Shown: positions 1 to 7,253, numbered from the stretch's first letter. The stretch: 7,658 bases of DNA from DATAYA01 sp036272815 (GCA_036272815.1 DATAYA010000023.1:1-7658), one strand, 5' to 3'. The notes: generated by a model from the sequence alone, not told the origin. Program-made: numbers and translations.

Positions 1-57
1 CGCGATCACGTCGTCGCAAGCGGCTGGCAGCCACGCGCGGCGGGCGAGGGCGGTCAA
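1..57 (-). CDS. Possible start of an unrecognised protein, cut by the left edge
   Basis: A minus-strand frame opens with TTG at 57-55 and runs off the window after 19 codons; its residues read LTALARRAWLPAACDDVIA. The composition (hydrophobic and arginine-rich, little repetition) is plausible for a protein N-terminus, but there is no ATG or GTG in this frame near mlaF and no clear Shine-Dalgarno sequence. The TTG shares bases with the TGA that ends an 18-codon ORF (110-54), which itself starts at the ATGA where mlaF stops. I do not recognise a family. It does not look like the usual start of MlaD, the substrate-binding partner often encoded after MlaF. It could be a real coupled downstream gene or chance; the bases left of the window would decide. 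Confidence 0.25.
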   Translation of the reverse strand, partial: MTALARRAWLPAACDDVIA

Positions 58-106
58 GCGGGTTTGCCGTCCATGAACGCGGGCAGCTCCCGCCTCGCAG
101 TCGCAC

Positions 107-880
107 TCATCGCCGCAGCTCCATCTGGATCGGACCCTCGCGCCGCCCGTGGGTGAATTGATCCACCACCGGGTTGCCGGTGTCCATCAGATCGGCCGCC
201 GGTCCCTCCCAGACAATCCTGCCCTGGTGCAGCATCGCGGCGCGGTCGCCGATCCGCCTGGCACTCGCCATGTCGTGCGTGATCGCGACCGCGGTGCTGC
301 CCAGCAGGCGGACGCAATCGACGATCAGCCCGTCGATGACGGCCCCCATGATCGGATCGAGCCCGGTCGTCGGCTCGTCGAAAAAAAGAATGTCCGGCTG
401 GGCGGCGATCGCGCGCGCCAGCGCCACGCGCTTCTGCATCCCCCCCGAGAGTTCCGACGGCCACAACTCGCCGACGCTGGCCGCGAGACCCACCTGCGCC
501 AGCACCTCGGCCGCCCGCCCCCGCGCCTGCGCCCGGCTCGCGCGACGCCGCGCCAGCAGCCCGAAGGCGACGTTCTCCCAGACCGGCAGGCTGTCGAACA
601 ACGCGCCGTTCTGGAACAGCATCCCGATCCCCGCGCGCACAAGCTCGCGCCCGCGCCGGTCGAGCGCCAGCACGTCGACACCGTCGATCTCGATTAGCCC
701 CGAATCCGGCGTCAGCAAGCCGAGGATGCACTTCAGCAGCACCGACTTGCCGGTGCCCGAGGCGCCGATCACCACCATCGAGGTGCCCGCCGCGACGTCG
801 AGATCGATGCCGTCGAGCACCCGCTTGTCGCCGAAGCTCTTGCACAGGCCACGCACGCGGATTTTCGGCGTGCCGTTCAT
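107..880 (-). CDS. mlaF: Mla-type ABC transporter ATP-binding protein (MlaF)
   Basis: Cytoplasmic ATPase of the Mla/Ttg2-type transporter, which moves phospholipids between inner and outer membrane and maintains outer-membrane lipid asymmetry. The 257 residues form one complete nucleotide-binding domain: Walker A GASGTGKS at 39-46, Q-loop glutamine 90 in LFQNGALFDSL, ABC signature LSGGMQKR at 144-151, Walker B ILFFDEP at 164-170 with catalytic Glu169, D-loop GLDP, and switch His202 in THD. The LFQNGALFDSL and LSGGMQKR stretches are typical of the MlaF/Ttg2A branch rather than of general importers. Length matches the family. The ATG at 880-878 overlaps the mlaE stop (ATGA), so translation is probably coupled to the permease. 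The stop at 107-109 again forms an ATGA with a short ORF. No MlaD, MlaC or MlaB gene is visible, so the partners must lie outside or elsewhere. Confidence 0.93.
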   Translation of the reverse strand: MNGTPKIRVRGLCKSFGDKRVLDGIDLDVAAGTSMVVIGASGTGKSVLLKCILGLLTPDSGLIEIDGVDVLALDRRGRELVRAGIGMLFQNGALFDSLPVWENVAFGLLARRRASRAQARGRAAEVLAQVGLAASVGELWPSELSGGMQKRVALARAIAAQPDILFFDEPTTGLDPIMGAVIDGLIVDCVRLLGSTAVAITHDMASARRIGDRAAMLHQGRIVWEGPAADLMDTGNPVVDQFTHGRREGPIQMELRR

Positions 881-1662
881 CGCGAGAAGAAAAGCTCCGT
901 CAGCCCGTAGTCGAAGGCGAGGATCAGGATCGAGGCGGTGACCACCGCGCCGGTCGTGGCGCTGCCCACGCCCTCCGCCCCGCCGCGCGAGTGGTAGCCG
1001 TAGTAGCAGCCCATCAGCGCCACGATGAAGCCGAACACGGCGGCCTTCACCAGCCCGGAGATCACGTCGATCGCCTGCATGAAGTCGAACGTGCTGTGCA
1101 GATAGTCGACCGGGTTGAAGCCAAGCTTGAGCGTGCCGATCAGGAAGCCGCCCATCACGCCGATGATGTCGGCGATCGTGACCAGCAGCGGCAGCGCCAC
1201 CGTGCCGGCCAGCAGCCGCGGCGCCACCAGGTATTTCATCGGATTGGTCGAAAGCGTCGAGAGCGCGTCGATCTGATCGGTCACCCGCATCGTGCCAAGC
1301 TCGGCCGCCATCGCGGCGCCGACGCGCCCGGCGACCATCAGCCCGGCCAGCACCGGCCCGAGTTCGCGCACCACCGAGAGCACGACGATGTTGGCGACCG
1401 CGCCGGACGCGTTGAACCGCGCGAAGCCCGTATAGGATTGCAGCGCGATCACCATGCCGGAGAAGATCGCCGTCAGCGCCACCACCGGCAGGCTGAAATA
1501 GGCGACCTCGACGAAGGCGCGGCGGATGCTGCGGCCGTACCAGGGCGGCCGCAGCAGGTGCGACACGCCCTCGGCCGCGAACAGCGCCAGCCGCCCGGTG
1601 CTGCCGCAGGCGGCGATCGTCGCGCGGCCGACCGCCGCCAGCGCGTCCAGGAGCCGATCCAC
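877..1662 (-). CDS. mlaE: Mla-type ABC transporter permease (MlaE)
   Basis: Inner-membrane permease that pairs with MlaF in phospholipid transport across the envelope. The 261 residues have a short amphipathic N-terminus (about 1-45) and then five to six hydrophobic segments, roughly 50-75, 88-112, 148-172, 200-222 and 236-256. The family hallmark is intact: VVRELGPVLAGLMVAGRVGA at about 97-116, followed by AAELGTMRVTDQIDAL at 119-134. The C-terminal SATTGAVV region is also typical. There is no N-terminal STAS domain, unlike some fused homologues. The start is a GTG at 1662-1660, only 10 bases after the alr stop; the frame is open further back into alr, so an earlier start overlapping alr cannot be excluded, and no strong Shine-Dalgarno sequence decides it. 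The stop overlaps the mlaF ATG by four bases, which supports co-translation of the two subunits. Confidence 0.92.
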   Translation of the reverse strand: MDRLLDALAAVGRATIAACGSTGRLALFAAEGVSHLLRPPWYGRSIRRAFVEVAYFSLPVVALTAIFSGMVIALQSYTGFARFNASGAVANIVVLSVVRELGPVLAGLMVAGRVGAAMAAELGTMRVTDQIDALSTLSTNPMKYLVAPRLLAGTVALPLLVTIADIIGVMGGFLIGTLKLGFNPVDYLHSTFDFMQAIDVISGLVKAAVFGFIVALMGCYYGYHSRGGAEGVGSATTGAVVTASILILAFDYGLTELFFSR

Positions 1663-1672
1663 GAGGTCCGGC

Positions 1673-2767
1673 CTATCCGCCGCGATAGCGCCGGGAAAAG
1701 CGGGAGCCGAGCGAGGTCAGGATTTCGTAGCCGTTGGTGCCGGCGCGGTCGCCGAGCGCGTCGGGGGTGTTGTGCGGGCCGATCAGCTCCAGCCAGGCGC
1801 CCGGCTGTGCGGCCGGATGGTCGGTGACGTCGAAGGTGGTGAGGTCCATGGACACACGCCCTACCAGCGGCGCCGGGGCGCCGTCAAAGAAGGCGGTCCC
1901 GGCGTTGGAGAGCGCGCGCAGGTAGCCGTCGGCATAACCCGCCGCGACGGTCGCGATCCGGCTCGGCCGCGCCGCGCGCCAGGCGTGGTTGTAGCCGACC
2001 CCGGCGCCGGCCGGGATGTCTCGGACTTGCAGGATGCGGGCCGAGAGCCGCACCACGCCCCGCATCGGGTTCGCCCGGCCCGGCGTCGGGTTGATGCCGT
2101 AGAGCGCCGCTCCGGGCCGGGCGAGGTCGGAGGCAAAGCCGGGGCCGAGGAAGATGCCCGACGAATTGGCAAGGCTGCGCGGGGCGGCCGGAAATCGGGC
2201 GCAGGCGGCGGCGAAGCGGCTCGCCTGGGCGGCGTTCTCGGGGTCGTCCGGCACCTCCGCCGCGACCAGGTGCGTCATCACGTAGCGGATTTCTATTCCC
2301 GCCAGCCGCCCCGGGTCGTCCGCCAGCGCGTCCACCTCGCCCGGCGGCAGGCCGAGCCGGTTCATCCCGGTATCCACATGCAGCAGCGCCGGCAGCGCCC
2401 GCCCCTGGCGCCGCGCCTCGGCGCTCCATTCGTCGATCTCCACGAGCGAAGCGAGCCCCGGCAGCAGCCCATGCGCGGCGTAATCGGCGGCCCGGCCCGG
2501 CCAGAGCCCGCCGAGCACCGCGACCATCGCCGCCGGCACCGCCGCGCGCACCGGCAGCGCCTCCTCCGGATGGGCCACGAAGAAATGCCGGCAGCCCTCG
2601 CGCGCGAGCCGGGAAGCGACCTGTGCTGCGCCCAGCCCGTAGCCGTCCGCCTTCACCACGCCGCCGACCGGCCCGGACGGATGGCGGGCGGCGAGCGTGT
2701 GCCAGTTGGCGGCGATCGCGTCGAGGTCGATGTCGAGGCATGCGACGGCCGAGGACTCAGTCCCCAT
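1673..2767 (-). CDS. alr: Alanine racemase (PLP-dependent)
   Basis: Cytoplasmic enzyme that interconverts L- and D-alanine using pyridoxal phosphate and supplies D-Ala for peptidoglycan. The 364 residues contain the N-terminal TIM-barrel domain with the PLP lysine K39 in VVKADGYGLG, the barrel motif HVDTGMNRLG at 130-139 with Arg137, NSSGIF at 201-206, and RPGAALYG at 217-224 with Arg217, which should contact the PLP pyridine nitrogen. The C-terminal beta domain has GVGYNHAW at 256-263, where Tyr259 is the likely second catalytic base, then AAGYADGYLR and VGRVSMDLTTFDVT at 302-315. All key residues are present, so the enzyme should be active. The ATG at 2767-2765 lies inside the last codons of dnaB (11-base overlap); the conserved ACLDIDLDAIAANW start region supports it. 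I cannot tell a biosynthetic Alr from a catabolic DadX by sequence alone, but the housekeeping context favours Alr. Confidence 0.95.
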   Translation of the reverse strand: MGTESSAVACLDIDLDAIAANWHTLAARHPSGPVGGVVKADGYGLGAAQVASRLAREGCRHFFVAHPEEALPVRAAVPAAMVAVLGGLWPGRAADYAAHGLLPGLASLVEIDEWSAEARRQGRALPALLHVDTGMNRLGLPPGEVDALADDPGRLAGIEIRYVMTHLVAAEVPDDPENAAQASRFAAACARFPAAPRSLANSSGIFLGPGFASDLARPGAALYGINPTPGRANPMRGVVRLSARILQVRDIPAGAGVGYNHAWRAARPSRIATVAAGYADGYLRALSNAGTAFFDGAPAPLVGRVSMDLTTFDVTDHPAAQPGAWLELIGPHNTPDALGDRAGTNGYEILTSLGSRFSRRYRGG

Positions 2768-4244
2768 GCGCCAGATCCAGATCGGCGAACCGCGTGAACT
2801 CCGCCTCGAAGAACAGCGGGATCGTGCCCGTCGGCCCGTGCCGCTGCTTGGCGATGAACAGCTCCGCCTTGTTGTGCACCGCCTCCATGTCGCTCTGCCA
2901 CTTGGCCAGCGCGGTCTGGAACTTGTCGTCGGTGTCGTAGGCGATCCGCTTCGGCTGCCGCTGTGCCAGGTAATAGTCGTCGCGATAGACGAACATCACT
3001 GCGTCCGCGTCCTGCTCGATCGAGCCGGATTCCCGGAGATCCGAGAGCAGCGGCCGCTTGTCCTCCCGGCTCTCGACCGCCCGCGAGAGCTGCGAGAGCG
3101 CCAGCACCGGCACCCGCAGCTCCTTCGCCAGCGCCTTCAGCCCCTGCGTGATCTGGCTGATTTCGAGAACCCGGTTGTCCGGCTTGGTGCCCGCCGCCGG
3201 CCGCATCAGTTGCAGATAATCCACGATGATCAGGCTCAGGCCCCGCGTGCGGGCAAGCCTGCGGCATCGCGTGCGCATCGCCGAGAGCGTGATCGCCGGC
3301 GTGTCGTCGATGTGGATCGAGAGCGTGCCGATCTCGCGCGTTGCCTGCACGAAGCGGTCGAACTCGCGCTGGCCGATCTCGCCGCGGCGGATGCGGTCGC
3401 CGGAGATGCGTGCTTGCTCGGCCAGCAATCGGGTCGCGAGCTGCTCCGCACTCATCTCCAGCGAGAAGATCGCGATCGCCCCGCGCGGCAGCGCCTCCGG
3501 ATCGCGCGTCCGCGCCTCCTCGGCGAGCGCGCGCGCCGCGCCGAAGCCGATCTTGGTGGCGAGCGCGGTCTTCCCCATGCCCGGCCGCCCGGCGAGGATC
3601 AGCAGATCGGACGGGTGCATCCCGCCGGTCTTGGCGTCGATGTCGCGGAACCCGCTCGACAGGCCGGAGACGTGGCCGGCGCGGCGGAAGGCGCGCTCGG
3701 CGCTGTCGATCGCCTGCGCCAGCGCCCGCTCGAACGTCACGAACCCGCCCTCGGCGCCGCCGTCGGTCGCCAGCCGGAACAGCTCGCTCTCGGCGGCCTC
3801 GATCTGGGCGCGGCCGTCCAGCTCCGGCTCGGCGCCGAAGGCGCGGTTGACCACGACCTCGCCGATCTCGACGAGCTGGCGCCGCAGCCAGGCGTCGTGG
3901 ATCGCGCGGCCGTATTCGCCGGCGTTGATGATGCCGACCATCGCCGAGAGCAGTTGCGCCAGATAGGCCGTGCCGCCGACCTCCTCCAGCGCCGCGGAAT
4001 GCTCGAACTCGGCCTTCAGCGTCACCGCGTCGGCGAGCTGCCCGGCTTCGATCCGGCGGCCGATGGCGGCGAAGATGCGGCCGTGGATCGGGTCGGCGAA
4101 GTGCTCGGCGGCGAGATAATCCGAGACCCGCTCGTACGCCTTGTTGTTCGCCAGCAGCGCCCCGAGCAGCGCCTGCTCCGCGGCGGCGTTGGAGGGCGGC
4201 AGGCGTTGGCTGAGCCCGAGCAGCGGCGTGTCGAGGTCGTTCAT
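2757..4244 (-). CDS. dnaB: Replicative DNA helicase DnaB
   Basis: Hexameric 5'-3' helicase that unwinds DNA at the replication fork and recruits primase. The 495 residues show the DnaB N-terminal domain (about 15-118, starting LPPSNAAAEQALLGALL), a linker helix region, and the RecA-like C-terminal domain. Walker A is GRPGMGKT at 219-226, catalytic Glu263 lies in FSLEMS, Walker B is LIIVDYLQLM at 338-347, and the motif ESREDKRPLLSDLRESG is at 391-407. A probable arginine finger, Arg468, lies in KQRHGPTG at 466-473. Between about 425 and 462 there is a charged stretch before the final strand; such an insertion is usual in alphaproteobacterial DnaB as far as I recall. There is no intein. The ATG at 4244-4242 has only a weak GGGTCGGG-like ribosome site. 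The 78-base gap upstream carries DnaA-box-like words (described separately). Confidence 0.97.
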   Translation of the reverse strand: MNDLDTPLLGLSQRLPPSNAAAEQALLGALLANNKAYERVSDYLAAEHFADPIHGRIFAAIGRRIEAGQLADAVTLKAEFEHSAALEEVGGTAYLAQLLSAMVGIINAGEYGRAIHDAWLRRQLVEIGEVVVNRAFGAEPELDGRAQIEAAESELFRLATDGGAEGGFVTFERALAQAIDSAERAFRRAGHVSGLSSGFRDIDAKTGGMHPSDLLILAGRPGMGKTALATKIGFGAARALAEEARTRDPEALPRGAIAIFSLEMSAEQLATRLLAEQARISGDRIRRGEIGQREFDRFVQATREIGTLSIHIDDTPAITLSAMRTRCRRLARTRGLSLIIVDYLQLMRPAAGTKPDNRVLEISQITQGLKALAKELRVPVLALSQLSRAVESREDKRPLLSDLRESGSIEQDADAVMFVYRDDYYLAQRQPKRIAYDTDDKFQTALAKWQSDMEAVHNKAELFIAKQRHGPTGTIPLFFEAEFTRFADLDLAHGD

Positions 4245-4292
4245 CGGCCCGACCCTACGCCCGCGCCCGGTGCGGCGGCAGGCGGGTGCCCC

Positions 4293-4311
4293 TGTGGATT
4301 GCTGTGGAACA
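4293..4311 (-). promoter_or_regulatory. Pair of DnaA-box-like words upstream of dnaB (tentative)
   Basis: In the short gap before dnaB the minus strand carries TGTTCCACA (4311-4303) and CAATCCACA (4301-4293). Each matches seven of nine bases of the classical DnaA box TTATCCACA, and they lie as direct repeats exactly 10 bases apart, one helical turn. They are 49-67 bases upstream of the dnaB start codon. DnaA-dependent control of replication genes is known in general; that these sites bind DnaA is inference. The same bases can also form a weak imperfect hairpin, CCCCGTG with CACAGGGG, just after the ampG stop, so they could simply be part of the ampG 3' end. Confidence 0.25.
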
Positions 4312-4322
4312 CGGGGACGGAA

Positions 4323-5618
4323 TCATCGCGACGCTTCCGGCACCCGGCGCAGCATGTGCAGCATCAAGGCCATCGCCGGCAACGCCGCGAACACCGTGAA
4401 GGCATAGAAATCGACCCAGCCCAGCCGCGCCGCCAGAATCCCCGAGAGCCCGCCCACCGTCCGGTACGCGAGCGCCGCGAGCGAGGACAGCAGCGCGTAT
4501 TGCGTCGCGGTGTAGCCGGGCGAGCACAGTGCGGAGAGAAACGTGATGAACGCCGCGTCCGCCATCGAGTCGGCGAACGCCTCGACCAGCACCTTGGCGA
4601 GCAGGATCGCGACATTGCCGTGGCTGACCGCGAGCAGCAGATACAGCAGCATGGCCGCGGTCTGCGCGAAGCCGGTCCAGATCAGCGCCCGCCCGGCGCC
4701 GAGCCGTGCCACCAGAACGCCGCCGGTGGCCGCCCCGGCGAGGCTCGCGGCGAGCGAAGGCACGCCGGTCGCCAGCGCCACCGCCGCCCGGTTGAAGCCC
4801 ATCGCGTGATAGAAGGGCGGCGCCATCGTGCCGGCCATCGCCTCGCCGAGCTTGAACAGGGCGACGAAGGCGAGGATTTCCCCCGCACCCGGCCGGCGCC
4901 AGAAGTCGCGGAACGGGGCGATGATCGCGTTGCCCATCCGCGCCCGCCACCCGACCGGCTCGTGCGCGAGGCGCTCGGCGGCGGGCTCGGCCGCGGCGAG
5001 GCTGACCAGCGGCCCGAGGGCCAGCAGGGCGGCCATCAGCAGCAGCGAGCCGTGCCAGCCGAGCGGCCCGGCCAGCCCGATGGCGCCCGCGCCGGAGACC
5101 AGCAGCGCGAACCGGTAGCCCCAGACATAGGCCGCCATCGCCGCCCCCTGCATACGCTCGGGGAAGGTCTCGATGCGCCAGGCGTCGATGACGATGTCCT
5201 GGCTTGCCGAGAGGAACGCGACCGAGGCCGCCGCCGCGATGCAGGGCAGGGGGGCCAACCGCGGGTCGGAGAAGGCGAGCCAGATCGCGCCCAGCACCAG
5301 CAGCGGCTGGATCGCCAGCAGCCAGCCGCGCCGCCGGCCGAGACGCGCGAGCCATCCCGGCGGGCGGATGTGGTCGAGCGCCGGCGCCCAGAGGAACTTT
5401 AGGCTATAGGCGATGCCGATATTGGCGGTGAGCCCGATCGCCGCCAGCGAGACGTGGCCCTCGGTGAGCCATTGCCGCAGCGTGAAGCCGGAGAGCGACA
5501 GCGGCAGGCCGGAGATGAAGCCGAAGCCGCCCATGAGCCAAAGCGCACGATCGCGCAGCCCGGCGGCGCGCGCCCGCCTGTTCGCGATCGGGGTAGCCGC
5601 GATCGGGTCGAGCGGCAC
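4323..5618 (-). CDS. ampG: AmpG-family muropeptide permease (MFS)
   Basis: Inner-membrane major-facilitator permease of the AmpG type, which imports GlcNAc-anhydroMurNAc muropeptides for peptidoglycan recycling. The 431 residues are strongly hydrophobic with about 12 likely transmembrane segments. AmpG-typical motifs are visible: GFGFISGLPLSLSGFTLRQW at 31-50, LKFLWAPALD at 73-82 followed by GRRRGWL, SASQDIVIDAWRIE at 137-150, ALFKLGEAM at 253-261, and ALCSPGYTATQYALLSSLAA at 363-382. E. coli AmpG is about 60 residues longer with 14 helices; many alphaproteobacterial members are shorter, as here. The start is a GTG at 5618-5616, the first start after an in-frame TGA, with no good ribosome site; the conserved region begins near residue 25, so a later start is possible. 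The neighbouring alr also serves peptidoglycan metabolism. The substrate is assigned by family, not shown. Confidence 0.85.
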   Translation of the reverse strand: MPLDPIAATPIANRRARAAGLRDRALWLMGGFGFISGLPLSLSGFTLRQWLTEGHVSLAAIGLTANIGIAYSLKFLWAPALDHIRPPGWLARLGRRRGWLLAIQPLLVLGAIWLAFSDPRLAPLPCIAAAASVAFLSASQDIVIDAWRIETFPERMQGAAMAAYVWGYRFALLVSGAGAIGLAGPLGWHGSLLLMAALLALGPLVSLAAAEPAAERLAHEPVGWRARMGNAIIAPFRDFWRRPGAGEILAFVALFKLGEAMAGTMAPPFYHAMGFNRAAVALATGVPSLAASLAGAATGGVLVARLGAGRALIWTGFAQTAAMLLYLLLAVSHGNVAILLAKVLVEAFADSMADAAFITFLSALCSPGYTATQYALLSSLAALAYRTVGGLSGILAARLGWVDFYAFTVFAALPAMALMLHMLRRVPEASR

Positions 5619-5659
5619 GGGTCAGTCGGGGCGCGCGAATCGGCTCGCGCAGGGCGGTG

Positions 5660-5682
5660 CCGGCATCGGATGAGGATACCGG
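5660..5682 (-). terminator. Possible hairpin after the small membrane protein gene
   Basis: Fifteen bases past the stop of the 90-residue gene, the minus-strand transcript can form an 8-bp stem, CCGGUAUC with GAUGCCGG (one U-G pair) around a 7-base loop. No U-run follows, so it is not a classical intrinsic terminator. A second 6-bp inverted repeat (gcgcga/tcgcgc, 5633-5650) lies just before the ampG start. Together they suggest some transcription break between this gene and ampG, but the evidence is weak. Confidence 0.25.
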
Positions 5683-5697
5683 AGCGGGGCGGACGTG

Positions 5698-5970
5698 TCA
5701 GGACGGGCGGTCGCGCCGCAGCCACGTCATCGATATGAAGGCGCCGAGCCATGAGCCGGCGGCGGCGAACAGCACGTAGGCGGCATTCTGGGTGTAGCTG
5801 ATGACCGCGAAGGCCGAGAGCAGGTACCAGATGCCGCTCCAGTTCGCCGCCGCCACGCGACGGCGCCCCGACACCGCGGCGTTGAACATGACATAGACCG
5901 CATCGGTCGCCGCCGTGGACACAAACACGCCCCCGGCGATCAGCGGATGGATCGCCAGGGTGATTGTCAT
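5698..5970 (-). CDS. Small integral membrane protein, function unknown
   Basis: A 90-residue hydrophobic protein beginning MTITLAIHPLIAGGVF. I recall similar uncharacterised proteins in alphaproteobacteria but cannot assign a family or function. Three likely transmembrane segments are visible, at about 8-32, 43-60 and 63-84. They are joined by a positively charged loop SGRRRVAAANW at 34-44, and the tail is WLRRDRPS, so the inside-positive rule places that loop and the C-terminus in the cytoplasm. Small and aromatic residues alternate (SGIWYLLSAFAVISYTQNAA), and an aspartate (Asp23) and an asparagine (Asn30) lie within or near helix 1. The ATG at 5970-5968 is the first start after an in-frame TGA; a GGAGGG run lies further upstream than is ideal. 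It sits 74 bases after the hydrolase gene on the same strand, so co-transcription is possible. Absence of repeats and the coherent membrane pattern make it a real gene rather than a shadow. Confidence 0.7.
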   Translation of the reverse strand: MTITLAIHPLIAGGVFVSTAATDAVYVMFNAAVSGRRRVAAANWSGIWYLLSAFAVISYTQNAAYVLFAAAGSWLGAFISMTWLRRDRPS

Positions 5971-6044
5971 TGTTGGCGCGAGCCACCCTCCGTCCGAGGT
6001 AAGTCAAGCAGGAACCATAGGAGTTCCGCAATGACGCTCTGCGG

Positions 6045-7049
6045 CTATTTTGCGCAGCAAGAGGTCAGGTCATACCACGTGTCCGGATAGCGAACGCCCG
6101 AGACGACCTGCCGGATGGCTTCGGTCACCAGTTGCGGTTGATCCTGATGGATGTCGTGGCCGCTCTCGGTGGCGACGAAGAGGCGCGCGTTCGGGACGAG
6201 TGTCGCGAGGTTCTCATTCGCCGCACGCAAAACCGACTCCAGCGTATCGGACGAAAACCCCTCAAGCTTCTCCGCCACGGGGAACGGACGCCCATGGGCG
6301 AGGACTGCCAGCGGCATCGGGTGGAGTTGCGTCGTCGCCACCGCCTGACGCACCACGGTATTGCTTTTGCCGTATCCCACCGTCTCGAGATCGCCGTAGC
6401 CCGGGATCGTCTCCACCTTGTCCGAGCCGAACCGCACGTTGAGCTGCACGAGCGCCCGCCATTGCTCCGGCGTCATGAGCGCCTCCAGCCTCTCAGAATA
6501 GGCGTCAACGAGGACGAGCCCGACGACCTCGGCGGGGTAGGTGCTGGCATAGAGCCGGGCGAAGAGGCCGCCCAGCGAGTGGCCGGCGAGCACGTAAGGG
6601 CCGGGGACCCCGGCCGTATGGAGGAGTGAGTGGAGGTCGGAAACGACATCCGGTGCATTCCGGGGCTGGGGCACGGCATCGCTGCGGCTTGGGCGAACGT
6701 GGCCGTTGAGACGCGCGATGGTCCCGGGTCGATCATAGGCGCAGACGCGGGTGAATGCGGCCACACCGGCGAACACCATGCTCCGCGGCGCCGCGGGGCG
6801 GACGAGGTCTTCGGTCCAGACCCTGGCGGAACTGCGATAGCCGGCTTCGAGGACGACCGTCGGGCTGCCTTTGCCTCGGCACTCGAGGTAGAGCCGGCGG
6901 CTCCCGATGTTCACGAGGCCGGCAAACTCCCCTTCGGCGGCGGTGGACCCCGGCGCCGCCGTCCCTTGGGCATCGACCCGCGGCGCGGTGAATAACAGGA
7001 GCATCAGGATGCTGCCGACAATGGCGCCGGGCATTTTGCGTTGTGGCAT
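6045..7049 (-). CDS. Exported alpha/beta hydrolase
   Basis: Predicted secreted or periplasmic serine hydrolase of the alpha/beta-hydrolase fold; the substrate cannot be told. Positions here are numbered from an upstream GTG at 7061, giving 338 residues. I prefer the ATG at 7049 (334 residues), which gives a compact signal peptide: MPQRKMPGAIVG, a hydrophobic core SILMLLLF, and a likely cleavage at VDA-QG. Neither start has a good ribosome site. Fold motifs in order are VVLEAGYRSSARVW at 69-82 (oxyanion strand), VCAYDRPG at 106-113, the nucleophile elbow AGHSLGG at 159-165 with Ser162, GLVLVDAYSE at 181-190, and the catalytic histidine His302 in ESGHDIHQDQP. The catalytic acid is uncertain; Asp186 is conserved in many relatives, but another acid near 250-285 could serve. 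The C-terminus ends with two adjacent cysteines (SCCAK), which could form a disulphide or be modified after export. The gene looks intact and monocistronic or paired with the small membrane protein downstream. Confidence 0.85.
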   Translation of the reverse strand: MPQRKMPGAIVGSILMLLLFTAPRVDAQGTAAPGSTAAEGEFAGLVNIGSRRLYLECRGKGSPTVVLEAGYRSSARVWTEDLVRPAAPRSMVFAGVAAFTRVCAYDRPGTIARLNGHVRPSRSDAVPQPRNAPDVVSDLHSLLHTAGVPGPYVLAGHSLGGLFARLYASTYPAEVVGLVLVDAYSERLEALMTPEQWRALVQLNVRFGSDKVETIPGYGDLETVGYGKSNTVVRQAVATTQLHPMPLAVLAHGRPFPVAEKLEGFSSDTLESVLRAANENLATLVPNARLFVATESGHDIHQDQPQLVTEAIRQVVSGVRYPDTWYDLTSCCAK

Positions 7050-7181
7050 CAGGACATGCACCGGCGCTGGGACGCTCCGCTCCCGACTGAACTCGGAAGC
7101 GTGCCGATGACGCTACAGGCGGAGCCCCGAGCTTTCCAGCGCCAGAACGAATGCGGAGGACAGCTTGGCGGGCACCCAAGG

Positions 7182-7222
7182 CCAGGGCGCTGCCCTGGAC
7201 CCGCTGGGACCTGAGGCCCCAG
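7182..7222. repeat. Two adjacent G/C-rich hairpins
   Basis: ccagggc-gct-gccctgg (7182-7198) is a perfect 7-bp inverted repeat, and ctgggacc-tga-ggccccag (7204-7222) is an 8-bp inverted repeat with one mismatch. The surrounding minus-strand text (GGGTCTGGGGCCTCAGG, GGGTCCAGGGC) resembles the CCAGGG/CCCTGG intergenic repeats common in Acetobacteraceae genomes, from memory. It lies about 120 bases upstream of the hydrolase gene, whose transcription would have to start between the two or run through. No T-run is present on either side. Confidence 0.5.
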
Positions 7223-7253
7223 ACCCCCGTTCATACCAAGCGCCCTAATGCAC

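Noticed and set aside
991..2797. Long plus-strand frames opposite mlaE and alr
   Set aside because: Histidine-, arginine- and glycine-rich translations with no motifs, fully covered by intact minus-strand genes.
2697..5402. A 901-codon plus-strand open frame across dnaB and ampG
   Set aside because: It is antisense to two clearly recognised genes, has an R/Q/E/A-rich low-information translation with no domain, and is explained by the strong third-position GC bias of the minus-strand genes.
5998..6030. TTGACT (minus strand) and the ggaac/gttcc inverted repeat before the small membrane protein gene
   Set aside because: No -10-like hexamer at normal spacing, and the 5-bp stem with a 7-base loop is expected by chance.
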